Assembly (NCBI RefSeq): GCF_000746255.1
Contig: NZ_JQKW01000007.1
Location: forward strand, 62,001 to 126,000
Reading direction: 5' to 3'
DNA: 64,000 bases
DNA from: Thermodesulfobacterium hydrogeniphilum
Lineage (GTDB): Bacteria > Desulfobacterota > Thermodesulfobacteria > Thermodesulfobacteriales > Thermodesulfobacteriaceae
The notes beneath the pieces were generated by a model, which was not told the DNA's origin, did no database searches, and saw only the letters and a list, made by a program, of their open reading frames with translations. Numbering within the stretch: the first letter of the stretch is position 1; the number at the start of each line of letters is the position of its first letter. Positions 61,161 through 64,000 of the stretch are shown in pieces. A program made the translations under genes and the position numbers.

Positions 61161-62542
61161 TGAGAATTCCTTCAGTAAACGAATTAAAAGAAAAATATTC
61201 TCAGATTTATTCCAATTATCCAATTTCCTATTTCTTAGAACCAGCTCGCAGAGTAACTCAAATTATTAGAGAAAAATGGCAAAAAGGAGAATTAAAGAAA
61301 TTGCACGATGTTTATTTAGAAAATTTAATGAAAAAAGTCTTTGAGGAATACGAAACTCCTTCTTTAAAAAGAGTTATTAATGCTACAGGAGTTGTTATAC
61401 ACACCAATTTAGGAAGATCACCTCTTTCAGAAGAAGCTATAAAAGAAATTGTTAAAATAGCTAAGTTTTACTCTAATTTAGAATTTGATTTAGAAAATGG
61501 AAAAAGAGGAAGTAGGTATGTTCATGTAGAGGAAATTTTAAAAGAAATTACAGGAGTAGAAGGTGCATTGGTAGTTAATAACAATGCTGCTGCAGTTTTA
61601 ATTTCTCTTAATACCTTGGCATGTGGTAAAGAGGTTATTGTTTCTCGTGGAGAGCTTGTAGAAATTGGAGGTTCATTTAGAATACCAGAAGTTATGAAAT
61701 GGGCAGGGTGTATCCTTAAAGAAGTAGGAACTACTAATAAGACCCATCTTTTTGATTATGAAAATGCTATTACAGAAAATACAGCTTTACTTTTAAAGGT
61801 CCATAAAAGTAATTTTGCTATAGTAGGTTTCTCTAAAGAGGTTTCCACTCAAGAGTTGGTCACTCTTGGTAAAAAATACGGATTACCTGTTATGGAAGAT
61901 CTAGGAAGCGGATGTTTTGTAGACTTTTCTAAATATGGATATAAAAAGGAACCCACTGTTCAAGAAGTTTTAAAAGCAGGAATAGATATTGTTACTTTTT
62001 CTGGAGATAAACTTCTTGGAGCAACACAAGCAGGAATTATTCTTGGTAAAAAGGAGCTTATAGAAAAAATAAGAAGAAATCCTTTAAATCGTGCTTTAAG
62101 AATTGATAAACTTACTTTGGCAGGTCTTGAGGCTACTTTGCGTCTTTATAGAGATGAAAATCTGGCAGTAAAACATATTCCTGTTTTAAAAATGATTTTA
62201 ACTCCTAAGGATGAATTAAAGAGAAAGGCATATAATCTCTGTAAGAAATTAAAAAAACTTAATATTCCAGAATTTGAATTTAAAATTGTAGAAACCGCTT
62301 CCAAAACAGGAGGTGGGGCTTTACCTACATTGGACTTACCTTCCTATGCTGTGGGAATATATTCTTCTAAATTTTCACCTCAAAGATTACAGAAAATTTT
62401 AAGAGATAATAAACCATCTATTATTGTAAGGATAGATGAGGATATTTTGTTAATTGATGTGAGATGTTTGTTTAAAGAAGATTATTTAGAAATAATTAAA
62501 GCTTTTGAAAGGATTAAAAATGAAATTGAAACAACCTCCTAA
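61160..62542 (+). CDS. selA: L-seryl-tRNA(Sec) selenium transferase
   Basis: 460 residues, a PLP enzyme converting seryl-tRNA(Sec) to selenocysteinyl-tRNA. Hallmarks: KRVINATGVVIHTNLGRSPL near residue 75, VNNNAAAVLISLNTLACG near 140, the Schiff-base Lys284 in TFSGDKLLGATQAGIILG, and GGGALPTLDLPSYAVGI near 386. The length is full. It overlaps the aminotransferase stop (TGATG) and the next ATG by 23 nt. SelB, selD and a tRNA-Sec gene are not in the window, and I see no in-frame TGA in the annotated genes here. Confidence 0.93.
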   Translation: MRIPSVNELKEKYSQIYSNYPISYFLEPARRVTQIIREKWQKGELKKLHDVYLENLMKKVFEEYETPSLKRVINATGVVIHTNLGRSPLSEEAIKEIVKIAKFYSNLEFDLENGKRGSRYVHVEEILKEITGVEGALVVNNNAAAVLISLNTLACGKEVIVSRGELVEIGGSFRIPEVMKWAGCILKEVGTTNKTHLFDYENAITENTALLLKVHKSNFAIVGFSKEVSTQELVTLGKKYGLPVMEDLGSGCFVDFSKYGYKKEPTVQEVLKAGIDIVTFSGDKLLGATQAGIILGKKELIEKIRRNPLNRALRIDKLTLAGLEATLRLYRDENLAVKHIPVLKMILTPKDELKRKAYNLCKKLKKLNIPEFEFKIVETASKTGGGALPTLDLPSYAVGIYSSKFSPQRLQKILRDNKPSIIVRIDEDILLIDVRCLFKEDYLEIIKAFERIKNEIETTS

Positions 62543-64000
62543 TTTAGATTGGTTTCTTCCATCCTTAGGCAAGCTGGAATTTTTTAAGGGTTTAAATTGG
62601 AAGGAACTTTTTCAATATTCTACAGAGGAAATTTTAAAAAAATATGAGAGGGAGTCTAAGGATGGCTTGATTAATTTAGTTTTAGCTGAAAGATTTATTA
62701 TTGAAAATATAGAAAATAATATTTATTCTAAAAAATTTTTGGAATTTGTTTTAGAAGATCACGAAGTTCGGGGAAATCTTATAGAATTGCCAGAAGAAGT
62801 TATTTATAAAGATTTAGAAAATTTTAATTTTATTAGATTGGAGGAAGATAAATTTTTTTATCCTTTAGAATGGGGTAATATTGGAAAATTATTAATAACT
62901 TTATGGAAAAAAGGGAAGTCTTTTTGGACGATAGAGGTAGTTTTAAAAAATAAGCAAGATTTAGAAAAAATAGAGAACTGGTTGAAGCTATCTAAAATTC
63001 TGAATTTTTCTTATCTTTCTCAAAAAACTTTGAAAATTTTACAGAAGTACTTACCAACTTTGGATCTAAAAATTTTAGAAGATTTAAATAGCAAATTTTT
63101 AACAGGATCCTTAGAGGTTTTAGCTTTAGTAGATTTTAATCATGAAATTCCTAAAGATGCAGAGAATTTTATAGATAATTCACAAAGATTTATCAAATCA
63201 AAAGATAAAATTTTATTTTTGGGAAAAACTTATCAAGAGATAGAAGTGATAGAAAAATTTTCCAAATTACCAGCTAAAATAGGGGTTTTGACTAAGGATT
63301 TATGGGAAAAATATAAAGCTGAAGAAGCCACACCTTTAAATTATTTAATAGGGGCTTTAGAACATGCTAAACGCCTTAATAATGAAAATATAATAATGTT
63401 TGAGGGTTTTACCTATCATGTGATAGGAGACCTTTATTATGAATGGGGAGATCTTTATAAAGCCCTTAAATATTATTCCTTAGCTAAGGAATATACCAAG
63501 CAACCTGTGGAACTTGCATTGAGTGAATCAGCAATTTATTATACTTTGGGAGATCTGGATGAAGCAGAAAAGATTTTGAAAGCTCAACTTTGTGGATGTT
63601 TAAAAGAGGATCCAATGGTGCATCATAATATAGGTTTAATTTATTTTAAAAAGGGAGAAACAGAAAAAGCTAAATTTCATTTTTATAAAGCCTATCTTTT
63701 GGAGCCGGAAAATCATGTATTTAGAGAATCTTTAATGAAATTTCTCTGGGATATAGAAGCTTATGAGGAGTTAGAAGAACTTTTAAATTCAGTTAAGAAT
63801 CTTACAGATAAAGAAGAAATATTTCTTGGGAAACTTGCATTTTATAAAAAAGATTATAAAAAAGCTTTTGAATATCTTAAAAAAGTTTTTACTTATCCAG
63901 ATAAAGATGGAGAAACTTTATTATTTTTGGCGTGGTTATACCTTTATTTTAATAAAGAAAAAGAAGTTTCCGAAATCTTATTAAAAGAGGCTAAAGGGGT
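62520..64000 (+). CDS. TPR-repeat protein, 3' end beyond the window
   Basis: Open frame starting at the ATG at 62520 (GAAAGGA as ribosome site, inside selA) and still open at base 64000, about 493 codons so far. It begins MKLKQPPNLDWFLPSLGKLE. The first 280 residues match no family I know. From about residue 290, TPR-like helices appear: FTYHVIGDLYYEWGDLYKAL, SAIYYTLGDLDEAEKIL, HHNIGLIYFKKGETEKAKFH and FYKKDYKKAFEYLKK, each with the Y/G-A-Y/F pattern. No signal peptide or membrane helix is visible. The tight overlap with selA suggests translational coupling, but a link to selenium is unproven. Confidence 0.75.
   Translation, partial: MKLKQPPNLDWFLPSLGKLEFFKGLNWKELFQYSTEEILKKYERESKDGLINLVLAERFIIENIENNIYSKKFLEFVLEDHEVRGNLIELPEEVIYKDLENFNFIRLEEDKFFYPLEWGNIGKLLITLWKKGKSFWTIEVVLKNKQDLEKIENWLKLSKILNFSYLSQKTLKILQKYLPTLDLKILEDLNSKFLTGSLEVLALVDFNHEIPKDAENFIDNSQRFIKSKDKILFLGKTYQEIEVIEKFSKLPAKIGVLTKDLWEKYKAEEATPLNYLIGALEHAKRLNNENIIMFEGFTYHVIGDLYYEWGDLYKALKYYSLAKEYTKQPVELALSESAIYYTLGDLDEAEKILKAQLCGCLKEDPMVHHNIGLIYFKKGETEKAKFHFYKAYLLEPENHVFRESLMKFLWDIEAYEELEELLNSVKNLTDKEEIFLGKLAFYKKDYKKAFEYLKKVFTYPDKDGETLLFLAWLYLYFNKEKEVSEILLKEAKG

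Noticed and set aside
1-64000. CRISPR arrays, insertion sequences or rRNA genes
   Set aside because: Reading through the window I found no regularly spaced repeats, transposase frames or rRNA-like blocks.

Overview
The window is AT-rich DNA (about 30% GC by eye, not computed) from a Gram-negative, flagellated, probably thermophilic anaerobe. The Gram-negative calls rest on BamA, LolC/LolD, TolB, a TonB-dependent receptor, GmhA and the L- and P-ring flagellar genes. The anaerobic calls rest on a four-subunit 2-oxoacid:ferredoxin oxidoreductase, an archaeal-type PEP carboxylase and a Re-citrate/homocitrate synthase-like enzyme. Composition and gene content suggest the Thermodesulfobacteriota (Thermodesulfobacterium or Caldimicrobium type); this is an inference from memory of such genomes, not a database match. 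Gene density is very high, and no CRISPR array, insertion sequence, prophage or rRNA operon is visible.

Layout. 1-4.6 kb (minus): four operons or operon pieces headed by tRNA genes (CAU, Lys-Glu, Gly), carrying nif3, a zinc-ribbon protein, queC, a YkgJ protein, a Fur/PerR regulator, a metallo-hydrolase and mobB. 4.6-7.6 kb (minus): porCDAB. 7.7-12 kb: fabG (plus), then a TonB receptor and an orphan NtrC-type regulator, divergently transcribed. 12-14.4 kb (minus): tRNA-Asp, a YdcF/ElyC-type protein, gmhA, tsaD. 14.6-20.3 kb (plus): a signalling module of periplasmic binding protein, hybrid histidine kinase, Hpt protein and REC-GGDEF diguanylate cyclase. 20.3-24.9 kb: tRNA-Val, a frameshifted SnoaL-like lipoprotein gene, def, and the zapB-zapA-6S RNA-rny-ymdB block. 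25-33.9 kb (minus): a tightly packed eight-gene run ispD-unknown-acn-mltB-pepQ-like-pyrG-PHP-nadA, apparently from one promoter. 34-37.2 kb: aroC (plus), a frameshifted PEP carboxylase, a DUF4911 protein and a cold-shock protein. 37.4-47.5 kb (plus): MFS transporter, hybrid kinase, Xer recombinase, lysS, lolC, lolD, bamA. 47.7-56.8 kb (plus): flagellar rod, ring and hook-filament junction operon flgF-G-A-H-I-J-N-K-L. 56.8-59.8 kb (minus): TolB-like protein and a citrate/homocitrate synthase-like enzyme fused to a Cache-like domain. 60-64 kb (plus): aminotransferase, selA and a TPR protein that runs off the window.

How the genes fit together. The oxidoreductase, PEP carboxylase, Re-citrate synthase-like enzyme and aconitase could form the acetyl-CoA/pyruvate-oxaloacetate-citrate arm of an autotrophic or anaerobic metabolism. 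The binding protein-kinase-Hpt-cyclase cluster looks like a ligand-to-c-di-GMP relay, which could act on the flagellum encoded 30 kb away.

The most useful observations are: (i) protein genes that start 11-40 nt after a tRNA 3' end, mostly without a Shine-Dalgarno; (ii) two genes broken by one missing base in a homopolymer; (iii) an enzyme-sensor fusion; (iv) a 6S RNA gene overlapping the 3' end of zapA; (v) several palindromes in promoter or leader positions. Nothing in the window is demonstrably a wholly new system. All RNA processing and regulatory claims are inferences.
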